A DNA stretch of 64,000 nt from NCBI GenBank assembly GCA_934149105.1, contig CAKPDP010000001.1, positions 166,816 to 230,815 on the forward strand. Reading direction: 5' to 3'. The notes under the pieces were generated by a model, which saw only the letters and a list, made by a program, of their open reading frames with translations, made no database searches and had not been told where the DNA came from. Positions within the stretch are counted from its first letter, which is position 1. Each line of letters starts with the position of its first letter. Origin of the DNA: an uncultured Bacilli bacterium. Lineage in GTDB: Bacteria; Bacillota_I; Bacilli_A; RF39; UBA660. The translations under genes were made by a program, and so were the position numbers. This document shows, piece after piece, positions 25,920 to 34,676 of the stretch.

Positions 25920-27395
25920 ATGTTATTAAAAGAATTACTTAAAGATGTTCAATATACGGTTATTAAGGGGAATATTGAAAAGGAAGTTAAGGATATTTGT
26001 TATAATTCTAAGGAAGCTAGTTCTGACAAGGCTTTTGTGGCTATTTCAGGATTTATAGTAGATGGACATGATTATATTAATGATGCTCTTGATAAAGGGT
26101 GTAAAGTTATTATTTTAGAAAATGATAAGATAGATATTCCTGATGATGTTACGATTATTAAATTAGATAATACAAGAATAGGATTATCTAAAATATCTAG
26201 AACATTATTTGGATATCCTGATAAGGAACTTACTACAGTGGCTATTACAGGTACTAAGGGAAAGACTACTACTAGTTGGATAGTTAAAGAGATATTGAAT
26301 TTAGCTTCTTTAGAGTGTGGTTATATTGGTACTATTGGAGTTTTTTATAAAGATAAGGGATATGATACTGTAAATACTACACCAGAAGCTTATGATGTTT
26401 TTAAATATATGCGTGAAATGATTAATAATGGTGTTAAGTATTTGGCAATGGAAGTTACTAGTCAGGCTTTAAAGTTAGAGAGATTTCCAGAAGTTATGTT
26501 TGATTATGGTGTATTTACAAATTTGTCTTTAGATCATGTTGGTAAGAATGAACATGAATCTTATGAAGAATATGTATACTGTAAGAGTAAACTATTTAAA
26601 CAGTGTAAAATTGGTATATTTAATAGTGATGATAAAGAATATAAGACTATGGTTAAAGATTTTAAAGGAGATATTTATACCTTTGGAACAAATGAAGAAG
26701 CTTCTTTAAGATTAGTTGATTATAAAAACATTGTTAGTCCTGGTTTTAGAGGAATAGAAATAGCAACTAAGGGTAGTATTAATGATAGGTTTAAAATTAG
26801 TTCTTTAGGATATTTTAATGCTTATAATGCTTTATGTGCAATTAGTATATGTTATTTATTAGGAGTTTCTTTAGATGATATTAAGAATGGTTTAAGTCAT
26901 GTCTATGTTAAAGGAAGAATGAATCAAATTAATATTTCGGATAAGTTTGATTTGTTTATTGATGAAGCATATCAGGGAGTGGCAATGGAGAATGTTTTGA
27001 AGACAATAAAAGAAACTAATCCAAAGAGAATAGTGGCAGTCTTTGGTTGTGGTGGTAACAGAAGTAAACAGAGAAGATATGACTGTGGGGAAGTGGCTTC
27101 TAAATATGCTGATTTGTCTATTTTAACGGCTGATAATCCAAGATATGAAGATAATAATGATATTATAAATGATATACTTGTTGGTATGAAGAAGAATAAT
27201 GGTAATTATATAATTATTCCCGATCGAAGAGAAGCAATTAAATATAGTATAGTTAATGCTCAAGAAGGAGATGTTATCTTGATATTAGGAAGAGGTGCTG
27301 AGGAATATCAAGAAATAAATGGAGTTAGAAGTCCTTTTAATGATGAAAAAGTAGTAAGAGAAATTGTAAATAATTTAAAAGAAGAATACAAATAA
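25920..27395 (+). CDS. murE: UDP-N-acetylmuramoyl-tripeptide synthetase MurE (meso-DAP type)
   Basis: A 491-aa Mur ligase that adds the third amino acid to the peptidoglycan precursor in the cytoplasm. ATP-binding GTKGKTTTSW lies near residue 109, with carbamylated-Lys region VTSQALKLERF and the C-terminal domain motif AVFGCGGNRSKQRR. The specificity loop reads TADNPRYED: the DNPR form recognises meso-diaminopimelate, whereas lysine-adding enzymes differ at the Arg. This implies a DAP-type cell wall. It starts 34 bases after the AAA+ gene with GAGGTGGAAT, and a hairpin follows. Confidence 0.94.
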   Translation: MLLKELLKDVQYTVIKGNIEKEVKDICYNSKEASSDKAFVAISGFIVDGHDYINDALDKGCKVIILENDKIDIPDDVTIIKLDNTRIGLSKISRTLFGYPDKELTTVAITGTKGKTTTSWIVKEILNLASLECGYIGTIGVFYKDKGYDTVNTTPEAYDVFKYMREMINNGVKYLAMEVTSQALKLERFPEVMFDYGVFTNLSLDHVGKNEHESYEEYVYCKSKLFKQCKIGIFNSDDKEYKTMVKDFKGDIYTFGTNEEASLRLVDYKNIVSPGFRGIEIATKGSINDRFKISSLGYFNAYNALCAISICYLLGVSLDDIKNGLSHVYVKGRMNQINISDKFDLFIDEAYQGVAMENVLKTIKETNPKRIVAVFGCGGNRSKQRRYDCGEVASKYADLSILTADNPRYEDNNDIINDILVGMKKNNGNYIIIPDRREAIKYSIVNAQEGDVILILGRGAEEYQEINGVRSPFNDEKVVREIVNNLKEEYK

Positions 27396-27404
27396 TAATT
27401 TATA

Positions 27405-27437
27405 AAACCTCGTTTTTAAAGATTAAGAACGAGGTTT
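27405..27437 (+). terminator. Terminator of murE
   Basis: AAACCTCGTT (27405-27414) and AACGAGGTTT (27428-27437) pair perfectly over ten bases. The T tail is short on the plus strand. Confidence 0.7.
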
Positions 27438-27463
27438 ATATATGTCAAATAAGTGTAATTATG

Positions 27464-27492
27464 TTGTAATAATAGATTTAGTTTGTTAAAAT
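27464..27492 (+). promoter_or_regulatory. Promoter of gene 27516 and gap
   Basis: TTGTAA (27464-27469), 17 bases, then extended TG-T-TAAAAT with the -10 at 27487-27492. The same TGnTAAAAT form recurs before pcrA and before the surface genes at 38885 and 59205. Confidence 0.55.
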
Positions 27493-27515
27493 AAGTATAG
27501 ATAGGAGAAATGTGT

Positions 27516-28040
27516 ATGAGTATAAAAGAAAATAGTGCTGTTTTTGTGGGTATGCAAAATAATTATGAAAAGCTATATAAAACAATGGGAAAGGTTTTTA
27601 ATGTTAAATCTGATTCTAACTTGCTACAAGATTTAGGAAAAGTAGGATTTTTGATGTTAGATTCACAACTTTTATATGTTAAAGCTTTTGAAAATGGAGA
27701 AAATGTAGAGATAATTAATGAAGAAAAAAGAAAATTAGCAATGGCTTTAGGCTTAGAAGATAAATATGTAGTTCAAAGTAGTTCGGAAGTTTTTGATTTT
27801 GACACTTGTTATAAATCTATGGATGCTACTTGGTCAGGAATGGATGAACTTTTGAGTGATGTAAATAATAGTTTTATATATGAAGATTTGGTGGGAATTG
27901 CTAAAGGATTTATTGATACACAATCTACTTTTGTATCTTTAGAATGTCCGGATGAAACTTTAAAGAATAATTTTAAAAATGAACTTAATACTAGAAAAGA
28001 AAGAATAGTTAGAACTTCTGTTAGTGGCTATTCGAGATAG
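27516..28040 (+). CDS. Protein of unknown function upstream of gap
   Basis: A 174-aa soluble, mostly helical acidic protein without signal peptide or membrane segment. No family recognised. ATG 27516 is favoured because AGGAG ends eight bases before it, against two bases for the ATG at 27510. Its stop lies only 16 bases before the gap start, so the two are co-transcribed. Candidate roles such as a regulator of glycolysis are unsupported by motif. Confidence 0.7.
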   Translation: MSIKENSAVFVGMQNNYEKLYKTMGKVFNVKSDSNLLQDLGKVGFLMLDSQLLYVKAFENGENVEIINEEKRKLAMALGLEDKYVVQSSSEVFDFDTCYKSMDATWSGMDELLSDVNNSFIYEDLVGIAKGFIDTQSTFVSLECPDETLKNNFKNELNTRKERIVRTSVSGYSR

Positions 28041-28056
28041 AGAAAGGAATGATTTT

Positions 28057-29064
28057 ATGGCTATTAGAGTAGCAATTAATGGATTTGGAAGAATTGGGAG
28101 ATTAGTTTATAGAATAATGCATGAAGATACTAATTTTGAAGTTGTGGCTATAAACGATCTTACAGATAGTGAGCAGTTAGCTTATTTACTTAAATATGAT
28201 ACTAATCATAGAAGATATCATAGTGATAGTATAAGTAGTGATGATAAGGGAATTATTGTTGATGGAAAACATACTAATGTTTATAGTGAAACTGATCCTA
28301 GTAATTTACCTTGGAGAGAATTAGGTATAGATGTAGTCTTTGAGTGTACAGGAAGATTTACAGATAAAGATAAGGCTTATTCTCATATTAAAGCAGGAGC
28401 AAAGAAGGTTATAATATCTGCTCCTGCTAAGGGTGATGTTAAAACTGTTGTTTATAACGTTAATGACAATATATTAGATGGTAGTGAAGAAATTATTAGT
28501 GCAGCTTCTTGTACTACTAATTGTTTAGCACCGGTACTTAAAGTTTTGAATGATAATTTTGGAGTTGTTAAGGGATATATGACAACTATTCATGCTTATA
28601 CTAATGATCAAGTTACTTTGGATGTAGCACATAAAAAAGGAATAAATTCTAGAAGAGGTAGAGGTAGTGCTCAAAATATTGTTCCTACTAGTACGGGAGC
28701 TGCTAAGGCAATAGGTAAAGTTATCCCAGAATTAGATGGAAAGTTATTGGGAGGGGCAATGAGAGTTCCTGTTGGAGATGGCTCTTTAGTTGATTTAGTA
28801 TTAGAGTTTAATAAAAAGACAACAAAAGAAGAAATAAATGATTGTATAAAAAATAATTGCAATGAAACTTTAATGTTTACAATGGATCCAATTGTTTCTT
28901 CAGATATAATTTCTTCTACTTGTGGTTCTATGGTTGATGGTCAACTTACTAGTGTTTTAGATGTAGATGGAAAACAACTTGTTAAAGTTGTAGCATGGTA
29001 TGACAATGAAATGGGTTATTCTAGTCAAATGGTTAGAACGGCTAAAAAGTTGATGGAATTATAA
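28057..29064 (+). CDS. gap: Glyceraldehyde-3-phosphate dehydrogenase
   Basis: A 335-aa glycolytic enzyme that makes 1,3-bisphosphoglycerate with NAD+ and phosphate. NAD-binding GFGRIGRLVYR is at residues about 7-17, the catalytic Cys lies in SAASCTTNCLAP, and the C-terminal WYDNEMGYSSQMV segment is typical. Residues after GFGRIGRL read INDLTD, the NAD-type form. Start ATG 28057 follows AAAGGAATGATTTT. It is the second gene of a unit with the unknown gene at 27516. Confidence 0.96.
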   Translation: MAIRVAINGFGRIGRLVYRIMHEDTNFEVVAINDLTDSEQLAYLLKYDTNHRRYHSDSISSDDKGIIVDGKHTNVYSETDPSNLPWRELGIDVVFECTGRFTDKDKAYSHIKAGAKKVIISAPAKGDVKTVVYNVNDNILDGSEEIISAASCTTNCLAPVLKVLNDNFGVVKGYMTTIHAYTNDQVTLDVAHKKGINSRRGRGSAQNIVPTSTGAAKAIGKVIPELDGKLLGGAMRVPVGDGSLVDLVLEFNKKTTKEEINDCIKNNCNETLMFTMDPIVSSDIISSTCGSMVDGQLTSVLDVDGKQLVKVVAWYDNEMGYSSQMVRTAKKLMEL

Positions 29065-29387
29065 TTTTTCTAAGGAATGAAAATGAAAAAAGAAGATTCT
29101 ATAAGTTAATTAGATGAAGAATATAGCTTTTTGTATGATAAAATAAGTGAACTAGAAAATAAAGTAATAATATAAATACTCAGAAAAACTTTTATAAAAA
29201 GAAATACAAAGGGTGGTAAATATGAAAGTAGAAATTATAATTTAGAAATATAAAAAAAATGCTCAAATATGTAATTTAAATAATAAATTGAATTTATTTG
29301 TTGAAGAAAAGAGGTTATAAGTAAACATACTGTATAAGGATGTTTACTTTTGTTTTACTATAGAGTTATAATTAGTATGGTGAGAAT
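29065..29387. other. Gap with decayed coding-like sequence
   Basis: After gap, an ATG at 29083 opens a frame reading MKKEDSIS, stop, LDEEYSFLYDKISELENKVII, stop: a coiled-coil-like peptide interrupted by stops, with no usable ribosome site. Around 29213 an AAAGGGTGGTAAATATG looks like a functional ribosome site but leads only to a nine-codon frame. This looks like the debris of one or two small genes. A terminator hairpin (29319-29349) closes the region. Confidence 0.4.
29319..29349 (+). terminator. Terminator hairpin before gene 29388
   Basis: AAGTAAACAT (29319-29328) and ATGTTTACTT (29340-29349) form a perfect ten-pair stem, followed by TTGTTTTA. Confidence 0.75.
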
Positions 29388-30446
29388 ATGAAAGATGAAG
29401 GTTCTCTTTTTATGAAGTTATCATCTATTGATGACTGTAAAAAATTAGAAAAGACTATTGTTAAATATGTTAATGTGGATATAAAGAAACCATCTATTGA
29501 AGTTATAAAATATTTATTGGATACGGATTATGAATATTTAATAGGAGATTATATTGATAGTAAATATGGATATGTTTATGTGTCGATAGATAAGTATAAG
29601 AATGGGCAAAATATTATAAATAATATTATTACAGGTCTTATGAATAAAGATTATAATGAGTTAGAGATAGCTAAGTATTTATATGTTAATTTGGCTTTAG
29701 TAGTAGGGTTAGATATTAATGTTATGGTTAATAAGAGTGATATATATAATTTTTCTATGATTAGTAATATTAATAATATATGGGAGAGTATTTCTTTAGG
29801 GAAAGTTAATAATGTGTCTATTACGAAGCTATATCTTTATTTATGCTCTTTGGTTGGAATAGAATGTGATTTAGTTTCTAATAGTGATAGTGGTTATTTA
29901 GTTAATAAACTTACGATAAATAATAAGAGTTTGATAGTAGATATTACTAAAGATATAGCTTTTATTCAAGCAGGATATAAAACTAGATATTTTGATAATT
30001 ATAATGATGATCAGGAGTTAGATAAGAGAATAGGTTATTTAAAAAATAACTACAGTGATAATCTAATGGATATTGTCATGAAGAAAATTGATTATTCGTT
30101 GAAAAGTTTTGTTTATAATATTCTTACTTTGAGTGGAGATATTATAGGTGTAGATAATTTTGGACCACAAGAGATGGCTTTGATATATGAAGATTTATTT
30201 GAAAAATATTGTAGTGGTTATAATATAATGGTTAATAATTTATATATAAACAATGAATTAGAAAGGGAACATTTTGTTCTTATTAGTTATAATAATTTAC
30301 ATTATAGTTATAATTATAATAAGAAGTGTTTTGTAGAGATTAGTAATAAGAATTTATTAGAGAATTTGAATAGTAATAAAATAGGATTTTATTTAGATGA
30401 AGAATATGTTATAAATAGTTATGATACTTTGGAAGATATGGGATAA
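29388..30446 (+). CDS. Unknown cytoplasmic protein with transglutaminase-like region lacking the Cys
   Basis: A 352-aa protein without signal peptide or membrane helix. The segment VSITKLYLYLCSLVGIECDLV followed by GYLVNKLTINNKSLIVDITKD has the spacing of a transglutaminase-like core (helix with Cys, then His and Asp strands; split here as VSITKLYLYLCSLVGI plus ECDLV). The nucleophile position is Thr/Lys rather than Cys, the His position is Asn, and only the VD pair remains, so a non-enzymatic relative is likely. The match is by eye and weak. ATG 29388 follows TATGGTGAGAAT; a TATAAT-like box lies near 29366. Confidence 0.6.
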   Translation: MKDEGSLFMKLSSIDDCKKLEKTIVKYVNVDIKKPSIEVIKYLLDTDYEYLIGDYIDSKYGYVYVSIDKYKNGQNIINNIITGLMNKDYNELEIAKYLYVNLALVVGLDINVMVNKSDIYNFSMISNINNIWESISLGKVNNVSITKLYLYLCSLVGIECDLVSNSDSGYLVNKLTINNKSLIVDITKDIAFIQAGYKTRYFDNYNDDQELDKRIGYLKNNYSDNLMDIVMKKIDYSLKSFVYNILTLSGDIIGVDNFGPQEMALIYEDLFEKYCSGYNIMVNNLYINNELEREHFVLISYNNLHYSYNYNKKCFVEISNKNLLENLNSNKIGFYLDEEYVINSYDTLEDMG

Positions 30447-30517
30447 TTATTTACTAAATTAATTATTTTTGATACAATATTGGTGTAATTAATGTTAGTT
30501 GATTATGGGAGGTATTA

Positions 30518-31267
30518 GTGGTTATGAGATATTTTATGACATTTTCTTATGATGGTAATGATTTTAATGGATATCAGAAACAACCTGATAAGAGGACTGT
30601 TCAAGGAGAATTAGAAAAGGTTTTAAGCAAGGTTAATGGGGATTTGAGTGTTAGTGTATCGGCATCAGGTAGGACTGATGCAGGGGTACATGCCTTGAAT
30701 CAGAAGGCTCATTTTGATCTGGATAAAGAGATAGATGTAGATAAGTTTAGAAATAGTGTTAATTCTTTATTACCAGGGGATATATATGTAAAAAAGATAG
30801 ATAGAGTTAGTGATGATTTTCATGCTAGGTTTAGTGCAACGGGGAAAGAATATGTATATAAAATTAATTTGGGAGAATATGATCCTTTAGAAAGAAAATA
30901 TGTATATCAATGTAATAAGAAATTAGATGTGGTAGAGATGGAGAGAGCTTTAAAATATTTAGAGGGAACACATAATTTTAAGGCTTTTACGAAAGCTAAT
31001 GAAGATGGTAATGAGGATTATGTTAGGACTTTATCACAAACTAATTTGATTAGAGATTTAAAAGATGTTAATAAGATAACTTTGGTATTTATTGGGACTG
31101 GTTTTTTGAGATATATGGTAAGAAATATAGTTGGAACTTTGATAGAAGTAGGAGAAGGTAAAAGAAGAAGTGAAGATGTTATAAATATTTTAAAAAGTCA
31201 GGATAGGACAAAAGCTGGGAAGACAGCTAATCCCGAGGGATTGTATTTAAAGAATGTATTTTACTAG
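30518..31267 (+). CDS. truA: tRNA pseudouridine(38-40) synthase TruA
   Basis: A 249-aa enzyme that isomerises uridines 38-40 in the anticodon arm of tRNA. The catalytic Asp lies in ASGRTDAGVHAL, with the Tyr-containing GTGFLRYMVRNIVGTL motif near residue 205 and the N-terminal FSYDGNDFNGYQKQ. Two starts are possible: GTG 30518 with five bases after GGGAGG, or ATG 30524 with eleven; the spacing favours GTG, the family start favours ATG. It stands alone with its own terminator. Confidence 0.94.
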   Translation: MVMRYFMTFSYDGNDFNGYQKQPDKRTVQGELEKVLSKVNGDLSVSVSASGRTDAGVHALNQKAHFDLDKEIDVDKFRNSVNSLLPGDIYVKKIDRVSDDFHARFSATGKEYVYKINLGEYDPLERKYVYQCNKKLDVVEMERALKYLEGTHNFKAFTKANEDGNEDYVRTLSQTNLIRDLKDVNKITLVFIGTGFLRYMVRNIVGTLIEVGEGKRRSEDVINILKSQDRTKAGKTANPEGLYLKNVFY

Positions 31268-31270
31268 TAA

Positions 31271-31310
31271 AAATTTCTTGTAAGTAACTTTTCTTGCGAG
31301 ATTTTTTTTT
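31271..31310 (+). terminator. Terminator of truA
   Basis: CTTGTAAG (31277-31284) pairs with CTTGCGAG (31293-31300) with two G-U pairs, followed by nine T. Confidence 0.75.
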
Positions 31311-31339
31311 ATATGGTAGAATTATCTAAGGTGATAAGG

Positions 31340-33865
31340 ATGGAAGATATCATAAAGAGAATATATGACTATTCGTTAGAGGAAATAATGGGAGAAAGGT
31401 TTGGAAAGTATTCTAAATATATTATTCAAGATAGAGCAATACCTGATGTTAGAGATGGTTTAAAACCTGTTCAAAGAAGAATATTATTTTCTATGTACAA
31501 AGAGAAAAATACTTATGATAAGCCATATAAGAAGTCTGCTAGGGCAGTTGGTGATGTTATGGGTAAATATCATCCACATGGGGACTCTTCTATTTATGAT
31601 GCGATCTGTAGACTTAGTCAAGATTGGAAGATGCGGGTTCCATTTGTAGATATGCAAGGTAATAATGGTAGTATTGATGGAGATAGTCCCGCTGCTAGTC
31701 GTTATACGGAAGCTAGATTATCAAAAATTGCTAATGAGATGCTTAGGGATATAGATAAAGATACGGTTATGATGGCCCCTAATTATGATGATACTTTGTT
31801 AGAACCAACAGTTTTACCTAGTAAGTTTCCTAATTTGTTAGTTAATGGTACTACTGGTATTAGTGCAGGATACGCTACTAATATTCCGCCTCATAATTTA
31901 GGAGAAGTAATAGATGCTACTTTATATAGAATAGATAATCCTAATTGTAGATTAGAAACAATTATGAATTATATAAAAGGTCCAGATTTTCCTACAGGTG
32001 GTATTGCCTGTGGTAAAAAAGGACTTATAGAAGCTTATGAAAGTGGAAGAGGAAAGATAATAGTTAGATCAAAGGCTAAGATCGAGAAAAATCAAATAAT
32101 TATTAATGAAATTCCTTTTGAAGTTAATAAGGCTCAAATAGTAAGAAAGATGGATGAAATAAGAATCGATAAGAAGATCGATGGTATTTTGGAAGTTAGA
32201 GATGAGTCGGATAAAGATGGATTACAAATAACAGTTGATTTGAAGAAAGATGCTGATGGTCAGAATATTTTAAATTATTTTTATAAGAATACAGAGTTAC
32301 AGATATCGTATAATTTTAATATGGTAGTTATTGTTAATAGAAGGCCTATGTTAGTAGGAGTATTGCAAATATTAGATGCTTATATAGCTCATCAAAGAGA
32401 AGTTATTCATAAGAGAAGTGAATTTGATTTAGAACACGCTAAGGCTAGATATCATATAGTAGAAGGACTTATTAAGGCTATTAGTATTTTAGATGAAGTT
32501 ATTAGTACGATTAGATCTAGTAAAGATAGGGGAGATTCTATTAATAATTTGGTAGAAAGATTTGGTTTTACGTTAGAGCAAGCTACAGCGATTGTTGATT
32601 TACGTTTGTATAGATTATCTAATACAGATATAGTTGATTTGGAAACAGAGAAAGCTAATTTGGAGAAGATAATGCAGGCTTTAACGGAAATATTGGCGGA
32701 TCCTTTAAAATTAGATCAGGTTATTAAGACGGAGCTTAAATCTATAAAGAAAGAGTATGCTACAGAGAGACTTACAGAGATTAGAGACGAAATAGAAGAG
32801 ATAAAGATAGATAGTACGGCGATGCTTCCTAAGGATGATGTAGTGGTAGTAGTTACTAAGCATGGTTATGTAAAGAGAGTATCTCTTAGAAGTTATGGAT
32901 CTAGTAATGGGGAAGAAACTCTTGTTAAAGATGATGATCATGTAATAGGTATTTATAATATAAATACTATGGATGTTTTATTAATGTTTACGGATATGGG
33001 TAACTATATATATGTTCCGGTATATGAAATACCTGAATGTAAATGGAAAGATTTAGGTAAACATATTTCTAATGTTATAAATGTTGATAGTGAAGAAATG
33101 ATAGTAGGTAGTATGCCTGTTTATGATTTTTCTGAAGAACGATATATTACGGTATTTAGTAAGAATGGTATGATTAAGAGAACAAAACTTAGTGATTTTA
33201 AAGTTCAAAGATATTCTAAGAGTATTAGTATGATGAACTTGAAAGATGATGATAGAGTTGTTTCTGTTAGTTATAGTAAAAATAGTGATGTACTGGTTGT
33301 TACTAATGATGGATATGGTCTTTGGTACGATATAGCAGAAGTTAGTGTTGTAGGAGTTAAGGCTAGTGGAGTAAAATCTATAAAATTAAAGGATAATTAT
33401 GTAGTAGCGGGATTATTGTTTAATCCAGACTGTGAATATTTATCAATTATTATGGATAAAGGTACTGGTAAGAGATTAAAACTACAAGAGATCGAGAAGG
33501 GAACTAGGGGTAATAGAGGATTACTTCTTATGAAAGAAATAAAGAGTAATCCTAGTAAGATAGTGTCTGTTTATGCAGAATCTATTAAAAATAAGATCAT
33601 TGTAGTAACAGATAATATGAATAAAGAGTTGAAACTAGCAGAATTATCTATTATGGATAGATATAGTAATGGATCGGTTATTGTTAAAGATAAGATTAGT
33701 GATAGTTATAGAGTTATAGATATTATAGATAAAGATGTTCTTATGAATGAGATAGGATCGGATAGTAATCCCGTTACTAAAGAAGATATTAAAGAACAGT
33801 CTTTAAAGGAAATAGATGATAGAATTATGGCTATAGATGAATATCTTAATAGTTTAGGAAAATAG
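31340..33865 (+). CDS. parC: DNA topoisomerase IV subunit A
   Basis: An 841-aa type IIA topoisomerase subunit that cleaves and rejoins DNA with ParE to unlink daughter chromosomes. The catalytic Tyr lies in AASRYTEARLSKIA, and the quinolone-determining region reads HPHGDSSIYDA with Ser in place. FVDMQGNNGSIDGD, with NNGS rather than GyrA's NFGS, marks it as ParC. The C-terminal beta-propeller is present but lacks the GyrA box, again ParC. The start ATG 31340 follows AAGGTGATAAGG; ATG 31313 lies close to the preceding T-run and has no ribosome site. parE is not adjacent. Confidence 0.92.
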   Translation: MEDIIKRIYDYSLEEIMGERFGKYSKYIIQDRAIPDVRDGLKPVQRRILFSMYKEKNTYDKPYKKSARAVGDVMGKYHPHGDSSIYDAICRLSQDWKMRVPFVDMQGNNGSIDGDSPAASRYTEARLSKIANEMLRDIDKDTVMMAPNYDDTLLEPTVLPSKFPNLLVNGTTGISAGYATNIPPHNLGEVIDATLYRIDNPNCRLETIMNYIKGPDFPTGGIACGKKGLIEAYESGRGKIIVRSKAKIEKNQIIINEIPFEVNKAQIVRKMDEIRIDKKIDGILEVRDESDKDGLQITVDLKKDADGQNILNYFYKNTELQISYNFNMVVIVNRRPMLVGVLQILDAYIAHQREVIHKRSEFDLEHAKARYHIVEGLIKAISILDEVISTIRSSKDRGDSINNLVERFGFTLEQATAIVDLRLYRLSNTDIVDLETEKANLEKIMQALTEILADPLKLDQVIKTELKSIKKEYATERLTEIRDEIEEIKIDSTAMLPKDDVVVVVTKHGYVKRVSLRSYGSSNGEETLVKDDDHVIGIYNINTMDVLLMFTDMGNYIYVPVYEIPECKWKDLGKHISNVINVDSEEMIVGSMPVYDFSEERYITVFSKNGMIKRTKLSDFKVQRYSKSISMMNLKDDDRVVSVSYSKNSDVLVVTNDGYGLWYDIAEVSVVGVKASGVKSIKLKDNYVVAGLLFNPDCEYLSIIMDKGTGKRLKLQEIEKGTRGNRGLLLMKEIKSNPSKIVSVYAESIKNKIIVVTDNMNKELKLAELSIMDRYSNGSVIVKDKISDSYRVIDIIDKDVLMNEIGSDSNPVTKEDIKEQSLKEIDDRIMAIDEYLNSLGK

Positions 33866-33895
33866 AATTAGTTTAAATATTAATTCTATTTTTTA
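33861..33895 (+). terminator. Terminator of parC
   Basis: AATAGAATTA (33861-33870) pairs perfectly with TAATTCTATT (33881-33890), followed by T-rich bases; it overlaps the stop codon. Confidence 0.85.
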
Positions 33896-33934
33896 TTGGT
33901 AGGAAGTATGTTATAATTAGGATAGGTGAAGTCT

Positions 33935-34651
33935 ATGAGTACTGATTATTTTAATAAAATATTTAAAGTATTAAAGATATTGAAGATTAAGAAGTTAAGA
34001 TTATATGTTAATGTTAAGTATAAGAATAAATATATAAATAGGGCTTTAAAGGGAGATTTTGAACATTTTAAGTATAGTTATAAGACAGATATGAATAGAG
34101 ATGTTTTAGAATTATTAGGAGATAAGGATAATAGTTTAAGGAAATATAAGATAATTGATGAAATAGAAGGGAGGTATAAGAATAAGAGATTTATTCAAAG
34201 AGGAGTATTGATAGAAGATGTTAATATAAAGAATAAAAAGAGTACTAAAGATATATTTAATGGAGTTATAACAGAATTTGATTTAGATAAAGATTATGGA
34301 AAGATTTTAATAGTTACTAAGAATATGGAATGTTTAGAACTTAGAGAAAAAGTAGAGGTAGAGGATAGAGAATTTAATACTAATTTTGAAGTTACAATTG
34401 ATGATCTGGAGAAGGCTTTGATGTTTTTGAGTCCTAAAATAATTGAGGGGATAAATTATTTGGTTAAGGAAGAAATATTAGTAGAACCAATGTTTATTAT
34501 GATTGATAATAATAAATTATATTTAGGTCAGGAATGTGTATATAATTTATTTGATCCTAATTATGATGAGAAGATAAATGAGGTTAAGGTAGTAGATAAT
34601 ATTAAAGATACGATGTTATATATAAAGAAGGTAATAGGTATATTGATTTAA
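33935..34651 (+). CDS. DUF3137-like protein
   Basis: A 238-aa protein without membrane helices. The central and C-terminal parts (FNGVITEFDLDKDYGKILIV, then EVEDREFNTNFEVTIDD, LSPKIIEGINYLV and NNKLYLGQ) follow the pattern of DUF3137, a family of unknown function often found near LemA-type membrane proteins. The usual N-terminal membrane segments are absent here. ATG 33935 is preferred: AGGTGA is its ribosome site and the GTG at 33926 lies inside that site. It is 25 bases upstream of the dockerin operon and probably its first gene. Confidence 0.62.
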   Translation: MSTDYFNKIFKVLKILKIKKLRLYVNVKYKNKYINRALKGDFEHFKYSYKTDMNRDVLELLGDKDNSLRKYKIIDEIEGRYKNKRFIQRGVLIEDVNIKNKKSTKDIFNGVITEFDLDKDYGKILIVTKNMECLELREKVEVEDREFNTNFEVTIDDLEKALMFLSPKIIEGINYLVKEEILVEPMFIMIDNNKLYLGQECVYNLFDPNYDEKINEVKVVDNIKDTMLYIKKVIGILI

Positions 34652-34676
34652 TTAGGATTAGTAGGAGAATTTATAG

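Noticed and set aside
31340..33865. GyrA rather than ParC
   Set aside because: The NNGSIDGD segment and the lack of a GyrA box fit ParC.
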